DNA from: Geosiphon pyriformis
Taxonomy: Eukaryota; Glomeromycota; Glomeromycetes; Archaeosporales; Geosiphonaceae
Direction of reading: 5' to 3'
Assembly: GCA_016748015.1 (NCBI GenBank)
Contig: JAAOMT010000586.1
Coordinates: 790,534-854,533, forward strand
Length of the DNA stretch: 64,000 nucleotides
In this document: in pieces, positions 11,415-23,771 of the stretch
Position numbering within the stretch: position 1 is the stretch's first letter
Layout of the letters: the number at the start of each line of letters is the position of its first letter
Position numbers and translations under genes: made by a program
The notes under the pieces: model-generated
Databases searched by the model: none
What the model saw: the letters and a program-made list of their open reading frames with translations, nothing else
Told to the model about the DNA's origin: nothing

Positions 11415-12300
11415 ATATATTATATTAGAAAAACAAAAAGGATCCAGATTAACTACTTAGAGTAATTACAAAACCAGAGAAAGAAACAATATTATACAAC
11501 ATGCACTTAAATTTGACAGTAGAACATTTTTATAAAGAAGCAACCATGGAAAAAACCAAAAAAAAATATTATTGGCCATTAATATATTTAGATATTATTC
11601 AATACGTTCAAAATTGTAATGCTTGTCAAAAAAAAAAAAGAACAAGATTCAGTAAACCATTAAGACCAATCAAAGTGAAAAAATCATTTGATAGAATTGG
11701 AATTGACTTAGTCGGATCACTAATAATAACCAGCAGAGACAATTATTATATAATAGTAGCCATAGATTATCTTACAAAATAGCCAAAAACAAATGCAATT
11801 CAAAAAGCAGATGCAGAATCTGTAGCCAAATTTGTTCATTAAGATTTGATTTGCCAACATAAATGTCTAAAAAAATTGTTATCAGATTAAGAAACTTACT
11901 TTGTAAACAGAACATTAACAGAATTAAGCCAAAAATCTGGAATTAAAAGACCATTATCATCATCATATTATTCACAAACAAATGGTTTAGTGAAAAAATT
12001 CAACAAAACATTGTGTGAAGTAATTGCCAAAATCAGTTAAAAAAACCAAGACAAATGGGAATTGTTTATATCATTAGTACTATTTGCTTATTGAACAATG
12101 AAGCAAGATACCACATAAGCAACACTATTTGAACTTGTTTATAATAGAACAGCAATATTACCAGTAAAGATAAACATTAACACATATCCAACAGAACCAA
12201 TAACAGAAGCCAACTTACAAAGAACATTGTTGAGAAAAACATATAAATTAATAGAAACTTTGGAAAACAAAAAACAAAGAACAGCTAATAATATTTAAAG
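11415..12300 (+). pseudogene. GyC1 integrase remnant
   Basis: Translates to an integrase closely related to that of GyC2 (34300-35450). The longest open part is 11501-11782, holding the CxxC of the zinc domain (CNACQKK) and GIDLVGSL with the first catalytic Asp. Later parts are broken by stops; the last catalytic Glu reads Lys in the LVKKFN block. Its upstream half was displaced by the insertion of GyB2 at 11414/11415. Confidence 0.75.
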
Positions 12301-12797
12301 AACACAGAAAATTGAAAACCAATATAAACAAGATAATAGTAAAAGTAAAGTTGTTAATAGAAACATTAGAAACAGTTATATTATATTAAGAAGTAACCAA
12401 AGAAACTTAGAATTAGTAGTTATAATAATTTTCAAGAAACTTTTGTTATTATTACTTGAAACAAAACCTGAATATTTAAAACTTATACATAAATAAAACA
12501 AAACAATTATTCAATACAACAATACTACAACAACTTGAACAATTTGTGGGAAAGAACAATCTGTTTATACAAGCACAAGCCATATATTAGCTACATGCAG
12601 AATTTTAAGATTGACCAACAATACTACTTAATTCAGTGATGAATACAGTTATTATCAACCAATTAGAAAAAATGACCAATGTCTAATTTGAAGAATTACA
12701 GATCAAAATAACTTAAGTAATTCTTGAAAAAAAAGTTCAAAAGTTAATCAAAGAGAGAAAGTTAGGAAATATAAAAGATCTTAATGGAGCTCAATAT
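12300..12797 (+). pseudogene. GyC1 ORF3 remnant
   Basis: Broken frames between integrase and the polypurine tract resemble the ORF3 region of GyC2 (35586-36240): similar FEELQ/ITxVILE near the C-terminus and the same GAQY end before the tract. No long open frame survives and no known domain is seen. Confidence 0.5.
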
Positions 12798-12813
12798 TAA
12801 AAGAAAGAAATAA

Positions 12814-13804
12814 TATTACTTATAGAATATAGGAATTATATATTAGTATATAAATTAGCCAATCAGAATAAGACATAGTAAAAAATGAAATTCTAAGATT
12901 CTTCTTAGAAAAATTGCAGGATTCTAAAATTACAGGATTCCAGTATAAAAAATTGCAAAATTCCAGAATTCCAGAATTTCAGAATTTCTCTTGAGGAATT
13001 ACAAGATTTCAGAAATTCCAGAATTCTTAGCTAGAGAATTAAAAAATTCAAAAAATTTTATATAACAAAATTTATGTATATATAACAGTAGTATTAAAAG
13101 CAAAAAAAGCAGAATTCTCTAGCTAGAATCTTTAGATTAAAACCTCCAGTTTTAATTCTCATTCATCTTTTTATACAATAGTATTCTATGACTTGAAGTG
13201 AAAATATATTAATAAAATATTTATTAAAAATTACAATTCATCTTTTTACTATTTACAATTCATGTTGATAGCTGTTGATACTTAACTACATTAGACCAAT
13301 AACTCTTGATCACAGCTATTAATAAGATACTAACTCTTTTTTGCCTTGGCTTATTTCTTTATTTTCTTTTATTATTTTTTTTATTTTTTTATTTCTTTTC
13401 TTGTCTTTTGTTTTATTGTAGATTTACTAATTGATTAAAAGATTAATACATGAAGTACTGACATCAGAATATAACACTAATAAAAGATCCAGAAATAAAA
13501 ATGAATACTCAAAATTGAAAATAGCTTACTAGAAGATTACCAACCATTAAGCTGAGAAAAAAATTGATGGAATATAGATATTCCAAGAAGTGATGGACAA
13601 CAAAGCATACCAACTTGAGAGTTGAGAAGAAACTAGAAACATCACCAAAGAATATTACTATTGAATCTTAGTTTATTATACAAAAAACTTCACCAAAACC
13701 TTCAGATTATCAAAATCTTCAGATATTACCAACTATATCAGCTATTAAACACCAAGTTACAGGTTTGTTATTTGTTTCCAGACTCCAAATAATTATCTGT
13801 AATA
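12814..13804 (+). repeat. GyC1 3' LTR (family C)
   Basis: 991 bp starting TATTACTTATAG (TG mutated to TA) directly after an AAAAGAAAGAAATAA purine tract, and ending CTGTAATA. It aligns with the five other family C LTRs in the window. The first 250 bp hold many imperfect copies of a GGATTCCAGAATT unit. Confidence 0.85.
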
Positions 13805-15900
13805 CCAAAAAACTTTATATTACCAAAAAACCCAATACAACAGCTTAAACAAATTTTTATCAGTGTAAATTTTCTTAATTACTTAGCAAAAAACCAAAAT
13901 AATTAGTCTGAATACTTAGGTAACAAGAAAAACATTTCTGAATTTACCAAAAAAGAAACTGTTAAAAACAAAAATCCAGAAGAAATGGCAATTGTGTATA
14001 TTAAAAAAATTTTAAAATTTACAAAAAAAAATGCTAATACTAGCCTTCAGAAATAGTTGAACAAAGTTTTAAAAGCAAAAAATATTAACAAATAGAATAC
14101 TATAAGAATACTCAAAGTTATTTTTTACTTCCTTTAAGAAACTACAGGTAAATAATTTGTAAACTTCAACACATCTTTTAAAAATTAATAAGCATTAAAA
14201 ATGCTTTCTTAGAACAGTTTATTAACAACAATACTTCTATTACTTTCTGAATCAATTCCAAAATATTAAGCAAAAACTTTTTAAATCTGTTATAACTTAT
14301 TTTAGAAAGTTTAACAAACTTTTTAGATGTATTTACCAATTAGAAACCTATAATTATTACTCTAATGCTCAAATTTTGGATTAATTTATTGCTGGTTTAA
14401 AAGACAAATTCATCAAAAAAGTTTGTTTACATTGTTATTTATAGAATATAAAAAGTATATTAGCAGATAAATTAGCCAATCAGAAATAGCCATAGTAAAT
14501 GTAGAATTTTAAGATTTCTCTTAAATGAATTACAGAATTTCAGATATTTTAGAATTCTCATACAAAAAATTGCAGGATTCCAGAATTCCAGAATTCTTTT
14601 CAAAGAAATTGCAAGATTCCAGGAATTCCAGAATTCCTGATGTGAAAAATTGAAAAATTAAGAAATCTCAATTATGTATATATAGTAGTAACATTAGAAG
14701 TAGAAAAGACAGATTTTTTAGTTTAGATTTTATTTAAGCAATCTTCTACTTTACAAATATCAATAAATAATTATTTGTTATTTCAATCCACTTTTCACTA
14801 TCAATACTTCATGTTGATAGTAACTAATACTTAATCACACTAGAACAATAACTTTTGATTATGGCTATTAATAAAATACTAACTTAATTGTCTTGGCTTA
14901 TTTCTTTATTTTTTTTTCTTTTTATTTTTTTTATTTGTTATTTCTTGTTTGTTTTATTAATTGATTAAGAATTAAAAAGAACTAAGTTACAGACATCATA
15001 AAGACTGGTAAAAGACTCATGAAACAAGGGTAGAGAACTTATAAATTTGAAAATAACTTACTAGGAAGATTACTGGCCACCACACTAAGAAAAAAATTTG
15101 ACAGAATTGCAATTCTGGAAGGCTATTGAAACCATTATTGAATCTCTGTCTGTTATACAAAAGACTCTACCAAAACCTTCAGATTATGAAAATCTTTAGA
15201 AACCAACATTATTATATCAATTAAGCACCAAGTTACAGATTTGTTATTTGTTTTAAAACCCTGAATAATTATCTGTAACAACATGTTTCAGCAAATTTAG
15301 TTATAATTATTTAATATACTAAGACCTATAAAATGGCTATAAAAAAACCAACTACACAAAACTTGTCAACTTAGCCATCAAAAAAACAAGTTTAGCAATA
15401 AAAAAAATTGATCAACTTATCAAGAAAGTTGAAAACTATTTTACAAATTAATAACTATAATAACAAAAATATTAATTAGTACAATAATAAAACCAAACCA
15501 ATTTTTTATCATCATCAAACAATTAATCTTAAAACTGTTATTATTGTAAAATTTCAAAACATTAGAAATAAAATTGCCAAAAAATGCAATAAAACCAACA
15601 GCAAAAAAATAATCAACATTATTTTCAATTCTAATAGTCATATTATTAACTACTACTAGCATATTACTTATCAAGATTTTAATATTAAAGCAACTATTAT
15701 TAATCTGGTCTACAACTAATTCAATAACAGTATTAACAATTACTGTCTATTTAACAATACTAAGTATCTGTTTAAAGATTAGTTTAATAAAATCAATTTA
15801 TATCTCAAAATTAATTCTTAAATAACAACAAAATTAATTTTAATTAGTTTCTTAAAATACAGTTCAACAGAGACTTAATTATTTCCACATTTAATTTAAT
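13805..15900 (+). pseudogene. GyD Gag, heavily decayed, split by a solo LTR
   Basis: Conceptual translation in shifting frames matches GyA Gag, not GyC Gag: the NNNTSIT block near 14230, the capsid end KKVC at 14418, and after the solo LTR (14433-15280) the IDQLIKKVENYFTN block near 15400, then a degraded CCHC knuckle (CYYCKISKH) near 15540. Stops are very frequent and composition is extremely A-rich. Gag is on the plus strand, opposite to GyA. Confidence 0.65.
14433..15280 (+). repeat. Solo family C LTR with 4-bp target duplication
   Basis: 848 bp from TGTTATTTATAG to CTGTAACA, aligned end to end with family C LTRs. It is flanked by ACAT on both sides (14429-14432 and 15281-15284), and GyD gag similarity continues across it. 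This is the classic product of LTR-LTR recombination after insertion. Confidence 0.9.
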
Positions 15901-16029
15901 TATTTAACAATACCCAAAAAACAGAATTTTTAAAACATTATACTTTTTAAAGATAAGATTGTAGCAACAAGACAAAACTCTTTCAATAACAATTACATAA
16001 ATATATCAGCAAAAATGCTAATTTCTTTA

Positions 16030-17210
16030 ATATCTTCTCTTTTGAATTCAAAACAAATAAATTACTATTCTTATTTAGTAATACAGCTATTATAAAATAA
16101 AAAGCAATTACTACTATATACACTAAAGCAGAAGTTAAAAAAAACCCAATTTAATTAATCTTAAATAGTAGATTTGCTAAAAGCATTATTACTTATTAAT
16201 TAATACAACAACTTAAGTAAAACATTAATAGATCTGCTTAAACAGTTATTATTAAAACAAATAATATGAAAAAAACTTCAGTTAGAGAAATTAACAATTT
16301 CTTTTTTCTAATTAATAGAATTACTATTTCAATTAAAATTTTAATCATAGATGTATTTTAATATCAAGCTCTAGTCAAAAATAATTGGCTTTTTAAAGCC
16401 AATGCAAATTTACATTGGAAAACCCAAGAACTTAAAATCTTATATTAAAGACAATACACCTAAGTATTTGCTATTTGTAAGATTTTCAATAAACAATTTA
16501 AAAAAAATTCAGTATTTAAATTTGAAAAAAAAAAACCAATCATTAAGACTTATATGGCTCTTAAATTAATATTTAGTTAAACTGAAAAAACAGAACAGCT
16601 ATTTAAAAAACTTATATTATAACCAATACTATTATGGCTTAAAAAAACCAGCCAACAATTTATTTTTATAATTGTACTAGTTAGCAATTGATATGTCCCA
16701 TACTCAAAACCAAAACCAAGAAAACAACTATCTTATATTTTACTTAAATACAAAGATTACAATAAGAAGCTTTTATTTATGAAAGCTTGCATATTGTTTA
16801 AAGAAAAATATAAAACTTGCATTTGCTATTACTGTAAGATTTGCTACAAAGAATAATTTAACAGTTTAAAATAAAGTAAAAAATAGGATAATATATTTTG
16901 TCTTATATGTAAAAAATTATTGCTTAAAAAATACAATTGGATTAATGTTGCAATGAAAAAAAAGTATGTAATTAAACTTGCTAATATGCTTTATTAATTT
17001 CTAAAAAAGTTAAATAAAAAACATTTTTTAATACAATATACAATAGTGTACTTAACAAACTCTACTATTATTTATATAATATTAAAATAATTTATGATTT
17101 TGTCATTATTATTTGCATAGAAAAACCAATTCAAAAAATATTGAAAAAAACATGATTAAAAATGTAATAACTTAAAAAAACATAATAACATAAAATAATA
17201 CAAAATAATA
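16030..17210 (+). pseudogene. GyD protease and Cys-rich module remnant
   Basis: Similarity to GyA continues in order: a protease-like segment with LILNSRFAKS (Asp of the active site changed to Asn) at about 16150, the ALVKNNWLFKANA block near 16370, and a Cys-rich segment with CYYCKICYKE and CLICKK at about 16790-16990. The match fades into AT-rich DNA and stops at about 17210 where the GyE LTR begins. The dUTPase, RT and integrase of this copy are not seen. Confidence 0.6.
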
Positions 17211-18012
17211 TATTATAATTCAAGATAACATAAGATAATACACAATAATATAAAATAACACAGAATAATTAACTATAATATAAAATAACTAGTTATAATG
17301 TAAAAAATAAAACAATAACAGAAATAGCAAACAATAGCTAGCAATAATAAACAATTAAAAACAGTCTTATAAAACTAGAAATATGTATAAAAACAAGTAG
17401 TTTTAACAGCAAAAAAAACAGAAAAAGACAAACAAATAAAAAAATATATTTTTTTTACTTATATCTGTTAGATTTATTTTACCTATATATTTATATTATT
17501 TCAAATAAAGAAAATATTCAAAACCCAAACTTATTTATACATGATTCACAAATTTTGTGTTTAAACTAAACTAAGCATTTTTTTATTTTTATTTTTTTTT
17601 CTCTTTTTTTTATTTTTATTTTTTTTTTCTCTTTTGTGGAGTAGCAATATTGTAAAATTAACTGTTTAAAAATAGATTTTGTAATAGTCTGGTAAAAAAA
17701 AAAGCTCTTTCTAAGATTAAATATTAATATTATTTTGTTAACTTATCAGAAAAGCAAAAAAACACTATCAGACCTTAATAACTGTACTTAACTAGTTCAA
17801 AAAAATAGCTTATATACTTAAGCTGCAAACAGTCAAAACATTTTTTTGTGTTTTATAATCAAAGAACTCTATAAATAAAATTAGAAAAAAATCTTCAAAA
17901 ATTAATACTATCAACTTATCTAAAATATCTGAATAGAAATTTTTAAGCTTTCTTAATCCAAATTTAGAGCACTAAACATTATTACAATATTTTATCAAGT
18001 TTATTCATAATA
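17211..18012 (+). repeat. GyE 5' LTR (probable)
   Basis: Ends at 18012 just before a primer-site-like TTTGGTGCTTTCTGTGAG, the same layout as the other elements. The start at TATTATAATTC (17211) is a guess from the TGTTA-type ends of its relatives. It contains a 27-bp T-rich unit twice in tandem ending CTCTTTT (about 17578-17635). No second copy is in the window. Confidence 0.5.
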
Positions 18013-20157
18013 TTTGGTGCTTTCTGTGAGATTATAAAATCTACCAAGACAGAACATTCCAAAAATTCACAAAAATAGCAATTATTAAGACTATAGAAAA
18101 AGATCACTTATTGTATGGAAAAATATTATTTCAATACTTTAAAGAAAACTTAAAAAACTACTAGAAACTGTTACTGCAAAAAGTAATTTTTGTCACTATA
18201 TACATATTAAGATTAACTATTTATTAGATTAAACAACAGACACAGGAAAACTTGAAGAACAAATTTATTAAAAATTATTAACATATTTAACTTCAATTAT
18301 TACATAGACAATAGTTAAGACCTTTCTAATAATTGATCAAAAAATCCAGAAATATATTAGCAAACAGTACTTTTAAGTAAAAAAAAGACAACTATTGAGA
18401 CCTAATTCCAAAAAATCTGAATCTAAAGACAAAAATACACCAGTTACACAAAAAAGTATTTAACTCATAATTAACAAAAAATCAAGACTTTTTTTGCCAA
18501 CAACCTTCTTATATTATCAGACCTTAAAAAATAGAATTCTACTTAATCAATTTACCAAAACACAATTAAAAACTCCAAGAACTTTCAGAACTCTGTACTT
18601 TTGGGATTATAATCAAAATTTTTAGACCAAATTTCTGAAAAAATACATATTATTGTTTGAAAATCTTATTTCAACAGTCAGTAAACTTGGCAAAAGCACT
18701 TTTTTTTAGGCATAATTATTATTATTACCTTTCAACAAATCAACCATTATATTCTCAAACAGAACAGTTATTTTACAACCTATGAGCTATACTAACAAAA
18801 AAAAACAACCAGTCATAAATACAACAAAGCAACCAGACTTATTTTCATTAATATTTTTTTTATTAACAATTAAACCAACTTTTATCACTCAGATTATAAC
18901 TTACAGAGACATTGTCAAATTAGAAAAATTCTTTAATAAAAAAAAATACATATATTTAAATTGCAAAAGCCAAAAAAACAATTAAAGCCAATAATTAAAA
19001 CAAGACCAAAACAATTCAAGCTCTATTGTTTTTTTAACAGAAATTGCAAATTCATAGTATTAAAGTTTTAAAGAAAAACCAATCAACTTTGCTGCTTTTA
19101 AATTCACTTTTTTACAATATTTCTGTGATTTCAATATGTTTATTAGGCTACAAAATCAGTTTAGTGTAATAAAACAAAAAAATTACAATGCAGTAATCAC
19201 TTATTTTAGGCAATTTAATCAAATTTTTTGCCAAATTTAAATCATTAAAAGAGATTGCTATACTTTTAAACAAATTCTTAACCAATTTATCAAAGAATTA
19301 AAAAGTAATATCTTATAATTTGTAAAACTATGCTATCTAAATAACTTATAAAAACCTGTAATACTTGTTTGTAACTTTGAATCAACAGAGCAAGAAGCCA
19401 ATTATATCCAAACTGTTAACTTAGCCATAAACAGAACATCAAATATTGATGCCAAATTTACCTAATTAAATAAAAAATTAATTCAGAAAATTGAAGAATT
19501 TTTAACAAAAAACTCTGAGATATATTAACTGTCATAATATAAAAATGACTCCAGTAATTATTAACAATAGCAAAATTAACAATAACAACAACAACAACAA
19601 CTTTGAAGATCAGATCTTTATAATTGTTACTATTGTCAAAAACTTAAATATATTATAAGGAATTGCAGAAAAAAACTAGTTGATTAGAATTGAAAAAGTC
19701 AATACTAACCACAACCAAAATATTTTCAAGTCATAAAATTTTAATATTTTTTGTTGTAATATTCACAATTACAGTACTTATCTTAATAATCTCTAACTTA
19801 TTATCAGTCTTTATAAACAACAGTACAAACAACATCTTAGTACCAAGTTTTAATATATAATAATTCTAAATCCTAAGCTATTAATTATAATTAAGAATAA
19901 TAAAACATTAATGAAAATCTGACACAACCTATTAATAAGCTATTCAGATTAGTAAATCATAATAATATACAAACCTGAACAGCACAGACAAAATATTCAA
20001 ACCAGACTTCATATTTTGGTCTTATAAAAACTTTGAATTTTGGTAATACTACATCTTTGAAAAAAAAAAATGTAGTCACAATTACTAATCTTTTTTCTCA
20101 AAACACCAATCAAATCTTTAAAACAATTCTTACTACCACAATCACTGAAAATAATAT
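18013..20157 (+). pseudogene. GyE Gag region, decayed
   Basis: The segment 19080-19690 translates in broken frames to a GyC2-like capsid (KNYNAVITYFRQFNQ, LNQFIKELKSNI, TVNLAINRTS) and a knuckle-like CYYCQKLKYIIRNC near 19635, with the His replaced by Tyr. The segment 18030-19000 is A-rich with no secure match; a 67-codon frame at 18782-18985 is probably chance. The 3' end joins, across GyB1, to protease-like sequence at 37943. Confidence 0.55.
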
Positions 20158-20822
20158 TGTTATGGTTAAGACCTATACCTCTTATTAATTATCACATGTA
20201 TTAGCCACTAATATTATATGATTAGTCACATTATTTTTAGAAAGTGATCATTAACCTGATCAATAATCTGACCGTTGACCTGATTATTGACCATTTTTGA
20301 TAGCTATATAAGCAATGAATCTCTTAGCTATAAAAAAGCATGTAATAACAAGCATCTGAATAATCAAGAATAAATAAAATAACAACTTTCATCTCAATCT
20401 TTCTCTTATTACTAATTTCCCTTTCCCTACCTTCAAATATCTAAACATCTTAAAGATAAAAGATTACTTATTGGCCTTTTTCTAACATATATAATTATAG
20501 CATTTGAAGATTATTTGAATAAACATGACTGAAAAGCACAAGTTGATACTTGATATTGAATTCTAAGAGCACCGACATGAGGCATAGAATTATACCAGTA
20601 GTAATTAATTGTTAACAGTATGGACTATCCCTCTACCTTCAGATTTCCCAGTTACCTTTGAAAAAAATAGCGACTAAGATATTTTATGAGACTGATCTTA
20701 CATATTGAATTCATACTCATTCAATTTGCTCTTTAAAGTTAAATTCCCTTTTAATTATTTCTATCACCCTACAATCCTGTTCTCCCTTGCTATTCATTAG
20801 CTTGTTACTCCAACCTGTAACA
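20158..20822 (+). repeat. GyB1 5' LTR (family B)
   Basis: 665 bp from TGTTATGG to CTGTAACA, preceded by ATAT (20154-20157). Same family as 37194-37942 and, inverted, 10763-11414. The difference in length from the 3' LTR lies mainly in a shorter GACCTGAT-type repeat in the U3 part. An AATAAA lies at 20369-20374. Confidence 0.9.
20305..20312 (+). promoter_or_regulatory. TATA box of family B LTR
   Basis: TATATAAG inside GCTATATAAGCAATGAAT, kept in the 3' LTR (37425-37432) and nearly so in the inverted copy. It lies just downstream of the repeat array, as expected for the U3 promoter. Confidence 0.5.
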
Positions 20823-20874
20823 TAAAAGTAGTGCTCTCTGTAAGGTTGTTAAAATCCACTTTGTTTCCTATTGT

Positions 20875-22350
20875 ATGGGTAATTATTTATACTTGCCACA
20901 ACAATCAGAAGAACACTTTAAAGCACACAACAAAAATGATCTAGACTTTATTGAACTCAATTCTTTGCCCTCCTGCTTGATTTGCTTTCTCATTGAAAAA
21001 AAATCTAGCAGACAATTCCAAGACTTTTGAAACTGGTTCTTGAACAAGCATTCAGCTGAAACCTATACAGCTTATACAATCTATTACTTTGACCAAGCTT
21101 ATTTTGAAGATGACTTTGAAGAAAGAAACAACAGTATCAATCAGCTTTTATATTCTGCAACCTTTGAACAACAGCCCCCTGATTTTGAATATCTGAATTA
21201 TCAAATCTACATTTGGATTGCTGCTCATTAATTAACAGAAACTCCTCTTGAAACAGAAGAAGAAAGCTATTAAACCACTCCTGTTTTTGATCTCTTCTCA
21301 AGTAAATCAGACCATTCCATACAAACAGTTACTTCAGAACCAATGACTGTTGACTCCATACAAGCAAACATTTTGGCCGCCCTCCAAGATATACAAACTG
21401 CTCTAGGGCAAAAAAACAACACTCTATTACCATTATTTAGAAGCGATACACAAGATCCAATTAAATGATTAGATGACTTTGAGAGAGCTGCCACAGCCAA
21501 CCAATATAATAATAAATACAAGTTCCAAATTGTTGGTAACTACCTCCAAGACTCTCTTGCTACCTGGTTCTCACAAAAAACAGATGTCAATGCTCATTAC
21601 CAAATAATCAGATGAACACCAACCAACACTGAAAAAGAAAATACCTCTTTCACTACCCGGTTTGAGACCAAGTTCAGAATCCCAATATTAATATCCAAAT
21701 GGCACATAGAATTGGAAAAAAGAATCCAAGGCCTTGGAAAAGTAGTAACTGAATATGCCAAAGCTATCAGAAAGCTAATTAAACAGGTAGACTTTGGAAG
21801 GAATTGGATGGAAGAACAAAAGATTCATTCCTTTACAAAAAGATTGAAAACTAATCTGTTGTATGCTCTTTGGCCCTTCCTGGCTCTTAAAGATAATCCC
21901 ACAATAAATATGGCCATTGAACTTGCCCAACAAATTGAAGACAACCAGCGAATACATTTGGAATCCACACTCCCAGTTTTTGCTCCTGCTTCTGTTATAA
22001 CTTCTGCTCCACAAATGGCTGTTACCTCTTTTGCTACTCATACCCAAGACCCCAATGAACAATTAATAGACAGACTCACAGTAAATCTTGTCTGGTTACT
22101 AGAACTCTTAGCCCAAGCAGTCAGAGAAAATCAACAGCCCCAAAGATCCAGATTTGAACTATGCTTTAATCAGCCCCAACAGCCTCCTTATCAAAGACAA
22201 CAAAATTGTGGTCCATCTGTATGCTATTGCTGTAGATTAACTGGACACTTTTTAAGAGATTGCAACAATCCTTCACTGTCTCCACCAGTTCTTAGAAACA
22301 ATGATACCCAGAACAATAGACCCAACAACAATAATAATATCCCCAATTAA
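20875..22350 (+). pseudogene. GyB1 Gag with CCHC zinc knuckle
   Basis: One frame from ATG 20875 to TAA at 22348-22350, about 490 codons, broken only by nonsense codons (near 21028, 21229, 21270, 21466 and 21614); no frameshift was needed. Three stops are TGA where Trp would fit and two are TAA. The knuckle CYCCRLTGHFLRDC is at 22222-22263, after a Gln/Pro-rich stretch, and an Asn-rich tail follows. It is unrelated to the GyA and GyC Gag proteins beyond general layout. Confidence 0.85.
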
Positions 22351-22513
22351 AGACCTAACTATGCCAACATCAATTTCTTTGGAGAAGATCCCCTAATTGA
22401 AGCCACTATTTATCAGTCTTTAAACTGGTAGGTGCATCTCCAAAGGGTAAGAGTGCAAGCCAACCAGAAGAAAACCCCTTTTATTTTTTAACTTAATTGA
22501 TGATAATCATGAC

Positions 22514-23236
22514 ATGGATAAACTAGCTATCAACCCCTCAGACTCAACAAGAAAGAAGAAGAAAGCCAAGGTTAATTTCATTTTGGATTCTAATAAAGCT
22601 TTTACATCAATTGCTGATAACAATGAACCACCAAAAGCCAAGATTTTCAAGAACTCTCCAAAGTTAGAACTCTCAGAAATAGTACAAAAATCTGGCCCCT
22701 ATTTTGTTGTTAAAGACTTCATGGAAACTCCAGCACACATAACCTTTGGCCAATTAATGACCCATCCACAATTCAGAAAAGATCTTCACAAATCTCTGAT
22801 TCCAAAGAAGAAAACACCAAAAATCAACAAGTGCCCTCGCCAAGCTGGACTTGCTGACAACAGCAATGTTATCTCTCTCATTTGCAAAGCCCAAGTGGCT
22901 GGCTACTTCATTGACTTGATCCTAGACAGTAGATCATCTGTTAGTGTTATTGCCAAACACTTCTTTGAAGCAATTGGCAGAAAAATTGATGAATCATTAA
23001 CACAACCAATGACTAATATATATAGTGACAAGAAGAAAGGTCTTGGCATAGCCAAAGCTATTCCTGTCTGCATTAATGGCATCAGCATTGAAACTGACAT
23101 GAAAGTATCTGAAGCTAAAAAATATATCATTATTGTTGGCAATAAATGGTTCAAGAAAGCAAAAGTCTTACTCAACTATGAACTCTGTGAGCTAACCATC
23201 AGATGTGGCGAGAAACCTATTGTGGTTAAGTGTTGA
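22514..23236 (+). pseudogene. GyB1 aspartic protease
   Basis: 240 codons. A basic N-terminus (KKKKAK) is followed by a Pro/Lys-rich linker and a retropepsin core with LILDSRSSVSV, where the usual DSG reads DSR, and a VGNKWFKKA block near the C-terminus corresponding to the VGNDWL motif. The active-site Asp is kept. A stop ends the frame at 23236; the next coding block, beginning at 23205, overlaps in another frame, so an indel separates them. Confidence 0.75.
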
Positions 23237-23771
23237 CATTGGACAACTCCCCCAGTACCCAAGCAAAGCCCAGAAGAAAGACAATCAGATGAATCAGATG
23301 ATGAAGAGAGTGAAAAACAAAGAAGAACAAGAAGAAGACACTGAACTTGCCTACACCATCTTCACCAACAATGGCAAGTCTCTGAATAATATTAAAGCAG
23401 ATAAAAAAGGAATCATTGTCAATAGTAAGCTGATCTGCTGGCTCTATTATAACATGCTCAGAAGAACCTTTGACAGAAAGCCAGGCAAGAAAGCCAAATA
23501 CAGTTATTGGTGGCATGGCCCTTGTGTCCAGTACTGGTGTGACAAACCATTGTATTCTCTCAATAATGAATACATGTTCTGCCTAATCTATTACAAAGAT
23601 TGGGAACCAATCAGCTTGATACCCTGTGAAGAAATAAAAGAAGTCCAAAAGTTCTTTGAGAATAAACCACCTGAAATCCAATTACTGGTTGTAGAAAAAA
23701 GAGAACCCTCCCTAGAAGAAAGAAAGATAGACATTGAAAACCTGCTGCCCAGTTATCTCAAAAGAAGATGA
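23205..23771 (+). pseudogene. GyB1 Cys/Trp-rich linker between protease and RT
   Basis: 188 codons. An acidic Glu-rich stretch is followed by a module with ICWLYY, YSYWWHGPC, WCDKPLYS and a further Cys, spaced like a zinc ribbon in which some Cys positions now read Tyr (a one-base G-to-A change). A Glu/Pro-rich leader to RT follows. It occupies the slot that the Cys-rich plus dUTPase block fills in families A, C and E, but its sequence is different. Function unknown; metal binding is inferred. Confidence 0.55.

Noticed and set aside
20875-22350. Alternative genetic code (TGA read as Trp) to explain in-frame TGA codons
   Set aside because: TAA and TAG are equally common at Gln and Trp positions, and the intact host genes use TGG and normal stops. 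Mutational decay explains it better.
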